DNA of 64,000 nucleotides from Takakia lepidozioides (Eukaryota; Streptophyta; Takakiopsida; Takakiales; Takakiaceae), in NCBI GenBank assembly GCA_030704615.1, contig CM060733.1, positions 8,866,001-8,930,000 on the forward strand, given 5' to 3'. The notes under the pieces were generated by a model that saw only the letters and a program-made list of their open reading frames with translations, had not been told where the DNA came from and did no database searches. Within the stretch, counting starts at the first letter, position 1; each line of letters starts with the position of its first letter. The translations under genes were made by a program, and so were the position numbers. Of this stretch, positions 12,291 to 24,699 are shown one piece after another.

Positions 12291-14850
12291 CCGCCTCGGA
12301 TGCGTTTTTCATTTCTGAGGCACGCACCCAAGTTGCCTCCACTTGATGATAGCCCTTCCATTTCACGAGATACTCCGTCTCTCGATTATTGAACCTCCTC
12401 GACTTAAGCACTGCCTCCATCTCATACTCAGGTTAATTTTCATGATCCAACAGCACAGGTGGCGGACGCAGCACTTGATGCCGATTCGGACGCGCTTCAT
12501 CTTTGAAGTAAGGCTTCAAAAGAGAAACGTGGAATACTAGATGCACTTTGCTGTTTGCCGGCAACTCCAATTTATATACATCCTCATTCATAACCTTCCG
12601 GATGCGAAAGGGCTCCGTGGAGGTACGAACTTCGGACTCGCTTCCGGAGGTAGTCGAAAATTCTTGATGTTTAACCAGACCAAACTTAATTTCCCTCCAC
12701 TTCCGGTTTGCCTGCCATTCATACCGTTTCCTAGTTTTGGCAATGTTGTACTTTGCGACCTCCAACAAACGCTCGAGTTCTTCAGCACCGCTGCTGCTGC
12801 CGGCTCCTCACCGTCTTGGGCGGCCCAACTTGTCGGCACCTGAGGTGCTTTTCCATAGACCAATACGAAACGGGAAACTCCCGTTGCGGAGTGTTTTGTG
12901 TTATTATAACATAACTCTGCCGCATCCAAGTGCTCCACCCAGTCCGACTAGTCTGCCGACACATAATTCCACAAGATCTGCTTCACCACGGAGTTCACTC
13001 TTTCCGTTTGGCCGTCCGTTGTAGGTCGGGAAGCCGTCCTCATCTTGAGCCTCGTCCCCATTTTCTTCCAAAGTGCCCTCCAAAATTTACTTACAAACTA
13101 TGGATCGCGGTCTGAAACAATGTCATTCGGGAGTCCATGATGCTTGAAATCGTGGGCAAAGTAAAGTCGCCCCATTTCTTGCGCTGTTGTCGTTTCCTTT
13201 GTGGGGATGAAATAACTCATTTTACTGAACCTATCTACCACCACCATGATCGCATCGAATCTTTTTGATAGCGGCAAAGCAGTCATGAAATCCATTGAGA
13301 CACTCTCCCAAGACCCCTCTGGAATCGATAAAGGTTGTAACAGCCCCGCTTATTTTTTGTACTCGCTCCGGTTTTGTTGGCATGTGGTGCATGTCTTGAT
13401 ATACTCCTCTGCCTCCTCCCTTAATTTGGGCCAGAAATACTCTTTCTTCAAGAGTGTCGCGATGCGCTTGGCCCCGTCGTGGCCCGCAAGCGGGCCATCG
13501 TGGCATTCTCTCAAGAAAGTATCTCTGATCCCTCCCTTCGACACATAGAGACGCTTTTGCTTGTACCAGCAGTCCATTGTGCAAGTGGAACTGCGATTTA
13601 ACCCCCAATCTCAAGTCCTGCACCACGGACTTCGCCATTTCATCCTTCCGGTAAGCCTTCCGGATCTTCCTTTGGAGCGTCGTCTCGCCCCTGCACACCA
13701 ACATGAGCTGCTGCTTTCTACTTAAAGCATCGGCCACCACATTGTCCCGTCCCGGTTTGTACTGGATATCCACGTCGAACACTGCCAAAGTGTCTTGTCA
13801 CCTAAGTTGTCACCTAAGTTGTTTTGGAAACAACTTAGGTTGTGTGGCGAAATACTTCACCGTGACATTGTCCGTGAACACCTTCACCGGGTTGGAACCA
13901 ACATAGTGGCGCCAAAACTCAAGGCAATGCACCACCGCCTTCATTTCTTTCTCGTGCGTAGACCACCGTCACTCCACTTCATTCAGTTTCTTACTTTCGT
14001 AAGCCACTGGACGTCCATCCTGCATGAGCACACCCCCGATTGCGAAGTCCGACGCATCTGTATGAATCTCAAATGGACGGTCGAACTCCGGGATTTTCAA
14101 GACTGAAGCTTCCGCCATCCGCTGCTTCAACTCGGCAAAAGTTTAGCCACAAAAGGTGTTACATACCCATACCTTGGACTTACACAGAAGGTCTGACAGC
14201 GGCCCCGCGATCTTGGCGAAATTTCTCACATACTTTCAGTAATAGGAGGCGAGTCTTAGGAAGGATCGCACTCCCGGGACCGAAGTCGGAGGCTCCCAGT
14301 CCAAGATCGTCCTCACCTTTCTGTCATCCATTTTGATCCCATCCTGTGTAATCACATGCCCTAGGAACTCCACTTTTATGACCCCGAATTCGTACTTTGA
14401 AGCTTTGGCATACATCTTCCCTTCCCGCAATTTCTGGAACATCCTTTTGAGGTGTTCCAAGTGCTCTTCCTTTGTTTTCGAGTATACCAAGATGTCGTCG
14501 ATGTACACAATCACAAAGTCACCCAACCACTCCTGGAAAAGGCTGTTCATTAGCATGCTAAAGGTCGCGGGTGCGTTGGTGAGCCCAAAAGGCATCACCA
14601 AGAACTCATATGAACCATATCTTGTCTTGCACGCGGTCTTCTCCTCATCTCCTTTCACCACTCGGATTTGGTGGTAACCCGAGCGCAAATCGATCCGGCT
14701 GAAATACTTTGCTCGTGCCAACTGATCAAAGAGGTCGTTGATCCTTGGCAAATGACATCCATTGTCACCAACAAACGACAACTTGAATCCAACCCAACTA
14801 TGGTGACTCGTATATCCTAGGTACGGGCGGGTATCCACAAGCACAACATA
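12290..14850 (-). mobile_element. Ty3 chromovirus pol fragment: RT palm, RNase H, integrase, chromodomain
   Basis: On the minus strand, from about 14770 downward: RT motifs LPRINDLFDQL, SRIDLRSGYHQIRV, FLVMPFGLTNAPATF and catalytic VYIDDILVYS; RNase H-like sequence; an integrase zinc finger (H-H-C-C) and the DRFSKMSYFIP core strand; a GPY-like tail; and a chromodomain near 12300-12430 (YLVKWKGY and EATW). This order defines a chromovirus. Frames are broken near 14200, 13600 and 12950, so it is dead. RT starts at LPRIND; the fingers half of RT, protease and gag are missing here but present on the plus strand at 19990-21890. Confidence 0.85.
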
Positions 14851-15359
14851 TTTTCTTCATTTATAGGGCCCACCCCCGAAATGGGGCAGTAGCCGAAAGA
14901 CGAAGGGGCTCTTAGTTACGCAAGCTTTAGCCGGAGACTTCTCTCTTCTCTCTACAAGATGCACCTACTTGTCTTCCCCGTTGCCGAAAGTGTTGTTAGA
15001 CATGTTAAGACCTGGGCAATTTTATCCAGTGCATGGTGGGTTGTTCCATTTCATAACATCGGTAGGGATTTGCAAAGGTCGAATGCAATCTAGAAGTGTA
15101 TGATCAGAACTAACCAGTTGCAGATGGTCAATATAGCACGTATCTTCTACGACATTTCAACATCATCCACACGTTTACAGAAGTACATGTACATAGATAT
15201 TATGAATAGTTTGGAAGAATCGGATGTCCATGCGCCTGTTCTTGTATGTCAACCCCACGTCACCACAAAGATGGTGGGCCTATAACCGTGGAGCCTATAA
15301 CCGTGGGATTTCACCATCTGAAGGTGAGATGGGTTTAAGGGTTTAGGGCGTCCGCAGAG

Positions 15360-15430
15360 ATCAACCTTGTGTTAACACGAGGTTGATTTCAGAGAATTTG
15401 AAATGAACCTTGTATTAACACGAGGTTGAT
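15360..15430. repeat. Two near-perfect palindromes
   Basis: At 15360-15387 the sequence atcaaccttgtgttaacacg, followed by aggttgat, is a 28 bp palindrome with one mismatched pair. A second, shorter version lies at about 15405-15430 (gaaccttgtattaacacgag then gttgat). They share the word caaccttg with the tandem array that begins 170 bases downstream. Confidence 0.75.
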
Positions 15431-15600
15431 TTCCGAGAATGTTCATTTGAATGTGACTTGATGTGTTCGCAAATGAACAAATGAGTTTGAGGAACGAATG
15501 CAACAAATGGTAGACGCACGCACAACACGATTGATGACTCGACATACACCGACAGACATACGACTTCATTTTATTTTTTATTTTTTATTTCTCCCTGGGG

Positions 15601-15742
15601 GTGATACAAATCAACCTTGCGTTGACGCAACCTTGATTTGAGAAATGAAAGCATCATTTTTTGTTTTTTTTTTTTTTTCCCCCCTCCCTGGGGGGTGTGA
15701 TGCAAATCAACCTTGATTTGAGAATGAAAGCATCATTTTTTG

Positions 15743-15776
<34 letters not shown>

Positions 15777-16035
15777 CCCTCCTTGGGGGGTGATGCAAAT
15801 CAACCTTGCGTTGACGCAACCTTGATTTGATAAATGAAAGCATCATTTTATTATTTTTTATTATTTTTTATTTTCTCCCTTGGGGGGTGATGCAAATCAA
15901 GCTTGCATTGACGCAACCTTGATTTGAGAAATGAAAGCATCATTTTATTATTTTTTATTATTATTTTCTCCCTTGGGGGGTGATGCAAATCAACCTTGCG
16001 TTGACGCAACCTTGATTTGAGAAATGAAAGCATTC
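15601..16035 (+). repeat. Tandem array, five units of 93-97 bp, each with a small hairpin
   Basis: Units start at 15601, 15697, 15790, 15887 and 15980. Each begins gtgatgcaaatcaaccttg, carries the short hairpin TTGCGTTGACGCAA (complete in units 1, 3 and 5, changed in 4, deleted in 2), continues accttgatttgagaaatgaa, then a T-rich stretch and ccctGGGGGG. Unit 2 contains a run of 30 T (15747-15776). The units are close in sequence, so the array is young. Confidence 0.85.
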
Positions 16036-16918
16036 TTTTTTTAGGACTATTTTTTGCATTTTGTATGGTTGCTGGCCCTGTTGTTCTTCATTTCGTGTCT
16101 TGCATTGCAAGTCTTGCCAACCTGTTCTGCACCATGTTTTTTTATAAACCGCAAAGACGCTTTAGGGATTTCCTGGTGTTTGTCTGGAGAATGTCTATCA
16201 ATGAAAAGTGGATGTGAATTGGGGGGACAGAACTTCGTTAGAACAAACTCATTCTCCTTCGTGTTCATTATGCAACATGACATTGTACTCTCTAAAATAT
16301 CTTGTGCCCGTGGACAAAAATCATCCACAAACCACCCGTGATTTCTCATCCGACTAAGATTTGGATGAGGGATGAGACTTCTCGGAAACTAATGTTGGCA
16401 AATCTGGGGCGTGGTAGTCGCCTACAGTTCTACGAAAATAGGTGGCATTCGCGGACTTAGGTCCTGCACGTGGGAAACCTTGCTGACGTGGCGTGAGCCT
16501 GGCTGGGCTCACGCGGCTAGGCTCACGCGCAAGCATTCCCCCTTTTCGTGTAGTCATGAGATGAGAAATTTGCAAGACACCTCTACAGATAAGTAGGGTT
16601 AAGTCCATTGGCAGGAGGAAGCCAATCCCAACGACCTCTCCATCATCAACAGATGAAGCTTCATCCATTGTGCGGAATTACGTCCAAGAGGTGTGTAGGT
16701 CCAAGGGGTGCTGCAACTCTTGAATCAAACACGTCACGCTCCCGCTCTTATATTGTAATGGCCAAGCGGTGCAAATGTGAAGATGAGTGAAAGGGTGTGT
16801 GCCCCCACCGTTCTGCCCCTTCCCTGCCCACCGCCCTCCTTTGCTTTTGCACATTTGTTCTATGTCTTGAGAGCAAGAGTTGTGGAGGTGCTTGCACTGT
16901 TGAATAGAGAGAGTGAGA

Positions 16919-17521
16919 ATGGTGAGAAGAGCAGCTCTTAGAGGAAGAGGAAGAGCCAGAAAGGGTAGGGCCAAAAGAAAGACAACTTATGACCGGAAGA
17001 AAAAGGCTCCTGTGAAAAAAACACTGCAACAGAGGAAGAGAAGGAAGGAAGAGAAAACAGTTGAAGAGAAGGAGGTGCGAGAAAAGGTAAGAGATCAAAA
17101 AGGGAAGAAAGTCTGCGATGATGAGTCTTTCGATGGGGAAGAAGACGACGGAGCTTCCTTTGATGAGAGAGCTGAAGACACTGAATACTCCTATGATGAG
17201 GGAGACACAAATGAAAGAGGGAATAAGAAAGAGAAGAGGAGTAGAAGCAATAGCTACAGTGGAAAAGGAAAGGGAAAAGCAAAAGATAAGCGAAGATCAG
17301 GGCGAGAAGATAGCAGACAATCTGATAAGAAAAGGACTAGCAAAAAAAATAAGAGAGATGAAGGCACCCAGATGTCCAAAGAAAGTGAATCAAAGCCAAG
17401 TGAGTCGGAGGGAAGTGAGTCAATGAATCGGACCCCTGAGGACCACGGAAAAAATAAGGAACATAGAAATCAAGGAAGTAGAAGAGACCAAGAGAGTGAA
17501 GAAAACAGCTCCAGTGAATGA
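16919..17521 (+). CDS. Hypothetical low-complexity protein, very rich in Lys, Arg, Glu and Ser
   Basis: An uninterrupted frame of 200 codons from ATG 16919 to a TGA at 17519-17521. The N-terminal 60 residues are strongly basic (RGRGRARKGRAKRK), the middle is acidic (DDESFDGEEDD), and the C-terminal half is a mixed-charge Ser/Lys/Glu/Arg tract. No folded domain, signal peptide or membrane segment is seen. Such composition resembles intrinsically disordered nuclear or RNA-associated proteins. However, purine-rich DNA gives long open frames by chance, and the ORF lies among transposon remains, directly before an AT-rich island. I do not recognise a family. Spliced partner exons were not found. 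Confidence 0.35.
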   Translation: MVRRAALRGRGRARKGRAKRKTTYDRKKKAPVKKTLQQRKRRKEEKTVEEKEVREKVRDQKGKKVCDDESFDGEEDDGASFDERAEDTEYSYDEGDTNERGNKKEKRSRSNSYSGKGKGKAKDKRRSGREDSRQSDKKRTSKKNKRDEGTQMSKESESKPSESEGSESMNRTPEDHGKNKEHRNQGSRRDQESEENSSSE

Positions 17522-17689
17522 TAGTTCTCGCATCTCTTACCTTCTCTCAAATAAAGAAGATTCAGAGGTTCTCGTGACTGACAATATATACACAACCTCA
17601 AACTCAAATCTTTGCATGTAAAAGAGGAAATCAAACCAATAATATAATATGCTGACACATCCACAATCTTATGAGCAATCTGCATTTAA

Positions 17690-19989
17690 TCTACATGAAT
17701 TCAGATAAGTGTTTTCAAGCTGGTCGTAGACATACTCAGATTCTTTGAATAGAGAAAAAGTACTAACCCAACGTGTAATAATAACATAAATAATCACCAT
17801 ATCAAATAGCAAATATATAGTACCTTAAAAATTATACTAAGAGTATTGAAGATAATACATGTGGAACGTATGTAAAGATATGTGATTTGGTATATATATG
17901 TACCAAATCAAATGTTGTACCATTTCCACCATCTTATATTAAAAATTTACTAAAACCTCATCTTTTTAACTTTTGCTCATTATAGATGTAAGTTTACATC
18001 TGTGAAACAAGTATCAGGAATATGGCTCGGCTGAGGTTATACAAAGATCAATTTAAGATAGTGCTATAATTGTTTCGAATTGTGGAGAAGATACATGTAT
18101 AAATCAAAATATATATTAGTAATCAGATATCAACTATATTAGCTCAAAATTTGCTAACAAACCCAATTATTCAAGATTATCTGAATTACCGAATCACACA
18201 TATCTGGTATATGTTTACTTATAGACAAGAGATAGGCCGAATGGCCTTTATGAATTCTAGATGATATAAAATGTGTTCATGATTCAATTCGTATCAAAAT
18301 TAAAATCAAATCTATAAATGTTATAAATATACAGGTAAAGAATGCTGTCATAAATAGATAAATTAGAGAAGGATTAGCATTATGTCAAACTATGCATCCA
18401 AATGTAAATGAACAGAAATTGACTTCAAGTAACTTTTATTATTTTATTTCCGCACATAACATGACATCACGTAGATTTTAAATATGGATTAAGTGGACTT
18501 AAAAATAAGAAATAATACTTCATTCTCAAAATACGGCACTGTCATTTAATAGAAAAATGAATAAAACATATTTTAAACAAGTTTCATATGTTATGTAAAT
18601 TTTTACATTATGTAATTCGTCAACACTGAGGTTCTCTTCACACCCATGTTGTCCTCTGGATAGATGCACAATATGTGGACAGTATTACAACTGAATTCGT
18701 GGCTTACTCACCTAATATAACATCCACAACTTCAAAATCTTTAGATTGTAGAATGACGACAAATTGTTCACAAATGCAACCGATATGATTGTAAAAAAGA
18801 TTCTACAGCTTGTAAATATGATTTTTTTTTAATCAACCTTTCTCACTTCTTTGAATAATTGGTATATTACAAAGTGTAACTGCTGCTTATGTAATTAAAT
18901 CTACCGGCTTATTAAGAACATAACTAGAAGAAGTAACCTTTATATGTAGTTTCCATTAAATCTGTATACCAGCCTGGTTTGGTATTTCCCAGAATATAGC
19001 ATATATATTATATATATATATACCAGACTGGTCCTGGGTTTTACCTACCAGCGCATATACTAGTACATATACCTGTCCTTCGCATCTATACCAAACCAAC
19101 ACTAATCTATACCTGCACCTCAAGGATGTTCCCATCTTTGTGTAGTTGACTAATGCACGTAAACGATATTTATTCAAAAGTCTAACAATTTATCTCTGTC
19201 CTATAGATTTATATTCTGTGAGACAAGAAAATCTTTTACATCTTACATTTATCTAATATTGGTCCCAGTATATAGGAAAAAACCAATTAAAATGCAACTT
19301 TAAAAATTACAAGGACGCACAATGCATTAAATAATTATATTTCGTACAAATCAAATTGTTCGATTTACAGACTATCATCTAGCTCACCACACAAAAATGA
19401 ATCCAATTTAATTTTTCCTTACAATATGTCAAATCATACTTTAACGAGTGTAGATTATGACATGTTTTGACATGTGAACAAAATTTGGCGAATATTATAC
19501 AACCTTATTCATCAAGAAATTTGTATTCAACTCAACACACACAATCTCATAATGAAGAACATATGTTCTTTACCGGTATACTTTCTTTTCTTTTTTAATT
19601 TTTTTTTGATGAACAAGGGACAGTGGCCCTGGATGAAACTTTATTTAAGAAATATTTGAAGGAAAAAAAATGTAACATAGTTAATGAAACTATAAATATA
19701 CATATACGTAATCTACACATTTTTCACATCGGTGAGCAATAAGAAATATTGGTATGTGATCAAAATGTTGTTTGGGAGACAATTAAATGTTCTAACAATG
19801 GTATACATGTCATTCAAGGTTCACCGGCCAGACTTGGTAATACAAAATATATTTATTATTACTTATCATTTTTAATGAAAATAAAATATATTATTATGCC
19901 CAATAACCACAACCTGTATTAGTCCATATGCAAAATAGTTCATTCCCAATTTGCTATACCGATAAAAGATGAAAGTAATGACATTTTCT
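17690..19989. other. AT-rich island without genes
   Basis: About 2.3 kb that is visibly richer in A and T than both flanks, with many short tatata runs (for example 19005-19022). All frames are closed at short distance. The right edge is sharp: at 19990 the LTR-like TGTCGCGCACC begins. A piece near 19021-19036 (taccagactggtcctgg) resembles the taccaagaccagtctggta words inside the hAT-like element at 52.4 kb. The island may be an old, deaminated transposon or a scaffold/matrix-type region. Confidence 0.6.
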
Positions 19990-21890
19990 TGTCGCGCACC
20001 TCACTTCGGTAAACTCCCCTGTATGTCAAAGTTACTTGTTTTGGTGCGCGCGCCTACTCCGCGCCTAACTCCCAAACTGGCCGTTGGTCCAACTTGGAGC
20101 TTTGGCTGCTCACCGGGCCCCACGCAACCCCTCGACTACGCGGGCTGAGTGGAAATTCCCTTTGATTGTAGGCAATCCGGAATAACTCCCCACATGGCTC
20201 ATTTGGTAGTTTTCCGGCTGGCTTGCTTCAGTAGCTTTTGATCGCTTAATCGGCTTACGCCGTTTTCGGGGTTACTACTCCATATATATACTTTTGTAGG
20301 TGTTGGCGGGGGTCTCACAAACAGCCCAAGTCCTTTTTGGTAAACCACCACCGTTAACCTCTGAAACGCCATGTGATGAATCACGATGAGTCTTGGCCCA
20401 CCCACCACGGGCCCAATCGACAGTGATGAACCCCACTTGAGTCCCGGCCACGACTCCCACCACAAGGTCTCAGCCCCGCAATGAGTCCTATTCTACCCCT
20501 ATTATGACTCCCTATGCTAGGACCACCCCACTCAGAGCCCCCACCGCAACCTGATTGCGGGGCTCCACCTAGTAAGCGCCTCCACCCTCTTCCCTCTTCG
20601 AGTGCCTTCGGTACTCAAGGATCATTCAGCCCTACTCATACTGCTGCCGTCGCCCTGGCCACCACATGGACAACCCCTCTTGTGTCCCGACCCACTGCCC
20701 TCAAAGCAAAGGGCCACGACACACCCCTACCAACAAAGAGTCAATGTCTTCATCGACTTGTTTTTTTTTCTATGGAAACTAACTTCCAAATTATGGCGTC
20801 CAACTTCAAGGATGAAAGGAAAATCAGGTGCGGCGGCTTATGGCGGACAAAATGCGACCTTTGATGGGGTGTGCTTTAATTGTGGGGAGCCCGGGCACAT
20901 GGCCAAGAAATGCGGAAACTCCGACAGTTGAACATGACTCGGGCGACCACGGAGCTGTCCGAAGACTCCATCAGCCGCTTGGTAGAGGCGGTGGTCACCA
21001 AGACTTGCAAGGTAGGCAACTACTATTTGTGAATTGTATCAGGAGTCGGGAGCTTTGCGTAAAGGGACTCAGCTAATGTTCATGTCCAGGATAATTTCCA
21101 GAACTAAGGTGTCGTTATTGGTGGACACAGGAGCGTCGCACTCCTTCATGACACCGGCAACGGCACGGAAGCTGGGCCTCCCGACAAGCGATGTGGGGGC
21201 TTCTATTGAAGTGCGTTCTGCCAAAGGAGAACCGCAACTAGCGATGAGGGTGACGTTCGATGTTCCTCTTCAGCTGGGGAGTTGGGAGGGACGTGAGAAC
21301 TTCACCATTTGTGAGATTGATGGAGTGGATCTCATTTTGGGGATGATCTTTTTGAGCAAATCCGGAGCGGTCATAGATGGCCGCAAGAGAATAGTCACGC
21401 TGTCGTGTGGGAATGGTGGCAAAGTTTTACGGGTGTCAGAAACGCCCAACCGAGTGGGAGGGCGAATAAACCTGCTGTCAGTAAAGGAGTGGGCTGTGGA
21501 GGAGTCACACGAGCCCCAGTTTTTGCTTTACGTGAGACAAGTGGAAAGAGATGTCGATAGGGAGCCGAGCCCAAATTGGATCAAGGGGATCCTGGAGAAA
21601 TACCAGGATGTGATGCCGGAGGAATTACCAAGCGGCTTGCCACCGCGAAGAGAAGTTGATCACAAGATAGAGATGATGTCAGGATCAGAGCCGCCTGCCA
21701 AGGCGCCCTACCGGTTGAGCCACAGAGAGTTGATCGAGCTGAAGGCCCAGCTCAAGGATTTGATGGCAAAGGGGTACATCCGGCCGAGTAAGTCACCTTA
21801 TGGAGCCCCGGTACTATTCGTAGATAAGATGGATGGGACGCTGCGGATGTGTGTCGATTACAGGGTTCTCAATAAGGTGACTATCAAATT
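19990..21890 (+). mobile_element. Ty3 element 5' half: LTR-like, gag zinc knuckle, protease, start of RT
   Basis: The LTR-like start at 19990 matches 10800. A TATA-like catatatatacttttgtagg lies near 20280. The gag CCHC knuckle CFNCGEPGHMAKKC is at 20872-20913. A 292-codon frame from 21034 encodes an aspartic protease ([11 protein letters not shown], active-site DTG at 21124-21132), a linker, and the first part of RT ([48 protein letters not shown]). It then ends abruptly at about 21888 within RT. The gag part is frameshifted. The end point matches the place where the minus-strand piece at 12.29-14.77 kb begins, so the two together make one complete polyprotein. Confidence 0.85.
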
Positions 21891-22327
21891 AATACTGCAT
21901 GGAAATACATGATTTGAAGTAGGATAGATTGTCATACATAATTATAATATATACCAATTTAAGACTTGTACATGAAGACAGCTCATGTATTTTCATGCCT
22001 AACCATACATTTCTCATGTATGACTATTTATGGAGATGGGCATCCAAGTATCGCCACGTGTAACTATTTTTGCAAGGATTTAGATTTTTTTGAAGTAGCA
22101 AAATTTCGAAAAATTGGAGGTTATCTGGGAATTTGGACGAAAACATGCATGACCAGATATTGCTCATGTATTTGCATAGTATTATTATTTGATTGTATTT
22201 GAACCTAAGACCGGGCCCACAACCATACTTATCTACCTTATATTTCTCATTCCATACATGTATGACTTCTCAGGGACACATAAATCTTTTGAAGTAGCAA
22301 AATAAAAACTTTCCAGCACTATACGAT

Positions 22328-22401
22328 AGGAAATCGATTCTGCAACATAGGTACATTATCAAGATAGAACTGAGCAACTACCTACCGCTGCGCTACCCAC
22401 C
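22328..22401 (-). mobile_element. tRNA-derived SINE-like fragment
   Basis: Reading the minus strand, an RNA polymerase III A-box-like word tagcgcagcggtagg is followed about 45 bases later by a B-box-like gaatcgatttcc. The A-box agrees with the tRNA consensus, the B-box is imperfect. No cloverleaf can be drawn, so this is not a functional tRNA. Confidence 0.35.
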
Positions 22402-22884
22402 TCTGCAAATGGAAGCTTTGAATGTTATGCTACTATACCCAAAATTGGACTTCAGACCGTGTGGGCCACATAGGCATACCGGCCCGGGCGCATTCAACTC
22501 CCGGGCCTTTTCTATTATTTGGCCCTCGAGCCCCTATCTTTGGCAATGCATGGAGCCTTTGGGGCTCTAGGGTGTGGATGAACTAAGTTTTGTTCTTTCA
22601 ATGAAAAGACATTTTGATGTGAAGCTGGTGGATGTGAAAGTTGTCAGTCAGACAAAGTTATCCCTTTATTCTAATAACTCGGCAAGCCTCTTGTGGGTGC
22701 CTTCGCTAGCCTATACTGAGGTGTAGGGAAAGGTACGGTTGCCTAGTTATTTACATTTATGGACTAGGTAATCGAACGGGTTACCTACCAGGTAGCAAGC
22801 CACCATCCCATTGGTTAGCGGCGTCCTTTCTCACGCATCTAGACACCGACGCAGGAGACGCCATAACACATAGCGTAAACAACA

Positions 22885-22970
22885 GCGTAAGCAAGATTAG
22901 CAAACAATAACCTGGCTGAGCATGGATGTAAAGCAACAACAACCTGGCTGGGCATGGATGTAAAGCATCA
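22885..22970 (+). repeat. Short direct repeat
   Basis: The word aacctggctgagcatggatg plus taaagca occurs at about 22909 and again near 22940 with one substitution. The flanks from 22000 to 23200 hold no gene; a diverged repeat carrying tttgaagtagcaaaat is seen near 22090 and 22297. Confidence 0.5.
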
Positions 22971-23479
22971 ATAACCAAATCGCAACTGAGACGTCATATA
23001 TTACAAGGTATAGTAGACTGTCACTCTCGATGTTTCCAAAACCCGGTTATAATGGGATGATTCCTGCAATTTCGAATACCATTGAAGGGGGAATTTGGTA
23101 TCCGTAGTATATATAGGAGCAAGGCTCTTGAGCGGCGGTTTGGTGTCGGGATGCTGAGAGTAAATTTCGAGACGTTTGGAGTACTTTTCAACTGAGATGT
23201 GTACGTACAAGGTTAAAGATGGAGAGGTTTGAGACTTGATACAGATAGGTTTGCATATGTGGAGGTTGAGAAATATTTGCAGAGGAGGCGAGGAGAAATT
23301 GTGGTCTCGGATTGCGCCTGGAGGTGGAGGAGGGGGTGGACGACGAAGAGGATCACGAGGGAGAGGGGAAAAGGAGGAGGAGAAGGGGAGGAGGAGAAGG
23401 GAAGGAGGGAACGTGATGAATGGGGATTACAGAAGATCGGTGACTACCATAGAGATATGGGCCAGTGTTGTACTGGTAT

Positions 23480-24079
23480 TGAATTTTTAACATACCAGCC
23501 GGGTCCGGGGCTTGATTTGTTGAAAGTTCGACCGAATGTGGTTATTCTTGACGACCTCTCGCAATCTGTTGATGGTCAAGTACCTCCGATCATTAACCTC
23601 GACGAATATGGTCCTGAAATCAACACCCTTGTGAGAGGCAATGTTTTGCCTCACCGGGTGCAAATGGCACTACTCCTAGGAGTACAAGGGTAAGACGGAA
23701 GAGATCATCTGTTTTTATGCCGGTGATTGCAACCGATAAACATAGCAAAATTATCGTGGACGCCATGGACCGACTCACTTCTATACAAGTGGATATTGAC
23801 ACGAACAGAACCAAGTCGTAGGGGAAAACAGCAAAGAAACATCTCGAAGATATGAAAAGAAGAGATAAGAAGGCCTATATAATGAGTAAAAATATGGTCA
23901 GTGTGCTATCCAATATAAGCACGGCCATGTGTCATGCGTTTATCAAAGATCAAACGAAGATGCCTCCGCCAATCAACCTTTTTGAATCTAGCTCCGAAGA
24001 CAATCAGGATACAATTGAAAGGACTAGCAATTCAATTGAAGACTCTACTGCAGGCAAATTCATTTCAGGCCTCAATTGA
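23480..24079 (+). pseudogene. Broken ORF cluster, possible ORF1 of a PIF/Harbinger element
   Basis: Frames at 23480-23693, about 23715-23820 (DKHSKIIVDAMDRLTSIQVD) and 23852-24079 (KRRDKKAYIMSKNMVSVLSN) read like one acidic/helical protein interrupted by stops at 23693 and 23820. It lies 0.6 kb from the PIF/Harbinger transposase on the opposite strand. Harbinger elements normally carry a second ORF, a Myb/SANT-type protein, and this fits its C-terminal part in character. No clear SANT helix is visible, so the assignment is an inference from position. Confidence 0.35.
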
Positions 24080-24699
24080 ACGCAAACACTGAAGACTCAA
24101 CCAAAAACAGTTCTAATCATATTTAGTCTTTACCATTCGAACAGAATTGTATAGGCAACGTAGTATCCATTTGAACATTGACAAGGTTGTATATATTGTA
24201 ATGTTGAGAATAAGGAGTCAAGATATCAACTGCTAGATGAGGATCAACCTCTGCAAATCTCTTTTAGGAATATCCCTTTTTCAGTCTTTTCCTTGTGCAA
24301 AACTTTCACCCCATAACTGTAGGACTCTATTCATGCCTTCTTGTCCTTACAGTGGGAAGGGCACCTTTGCAATAGGGTTTCCTTTGCTAGGTCAATTAAT
24401 TTGGGGCTCTACTCGACTAAGAGCTATGGAGAAAGCTGAATATGACCTGTACTGAGCCTTGGTTTGGTGAGGGGCAGTACCTTGTTGTGCCTCAAATATG
24501 TTACATTGATCTCAAGTCTGAAGCTAAACTCTGAAGCTCAATTGTGAAGCACAATTTTGAAAACCCAAACTTGAATCTCATTTCTGAAACTCATTTCTGT
24601 CATTGAGGTACAATTCTACGTGGTCTCTTGGTCCCTAGATATCCTAAGACGTCTTATACCCGCCTCTTGATCTTGGTGATCTTCTCGTTCCAATTGGAC

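Noticed and set aside
16054-16341. Frame for a small protein with an apparent signal peptide, directly after the tandem array
   Set aside because: It begins with TTG, not ATG, has no upstream ATG in frame, and the hydrophobic start comes from T-rich repeat sequence.
16356-16700. Short overlapping frames on both strands
   Set aside because: No motif, no splice partners and no consistent codon use.
22781-22830. tRNA-like word ggttacctaccaggtagc
   Set aside because: No acceptor or anticodon stem can be formed.
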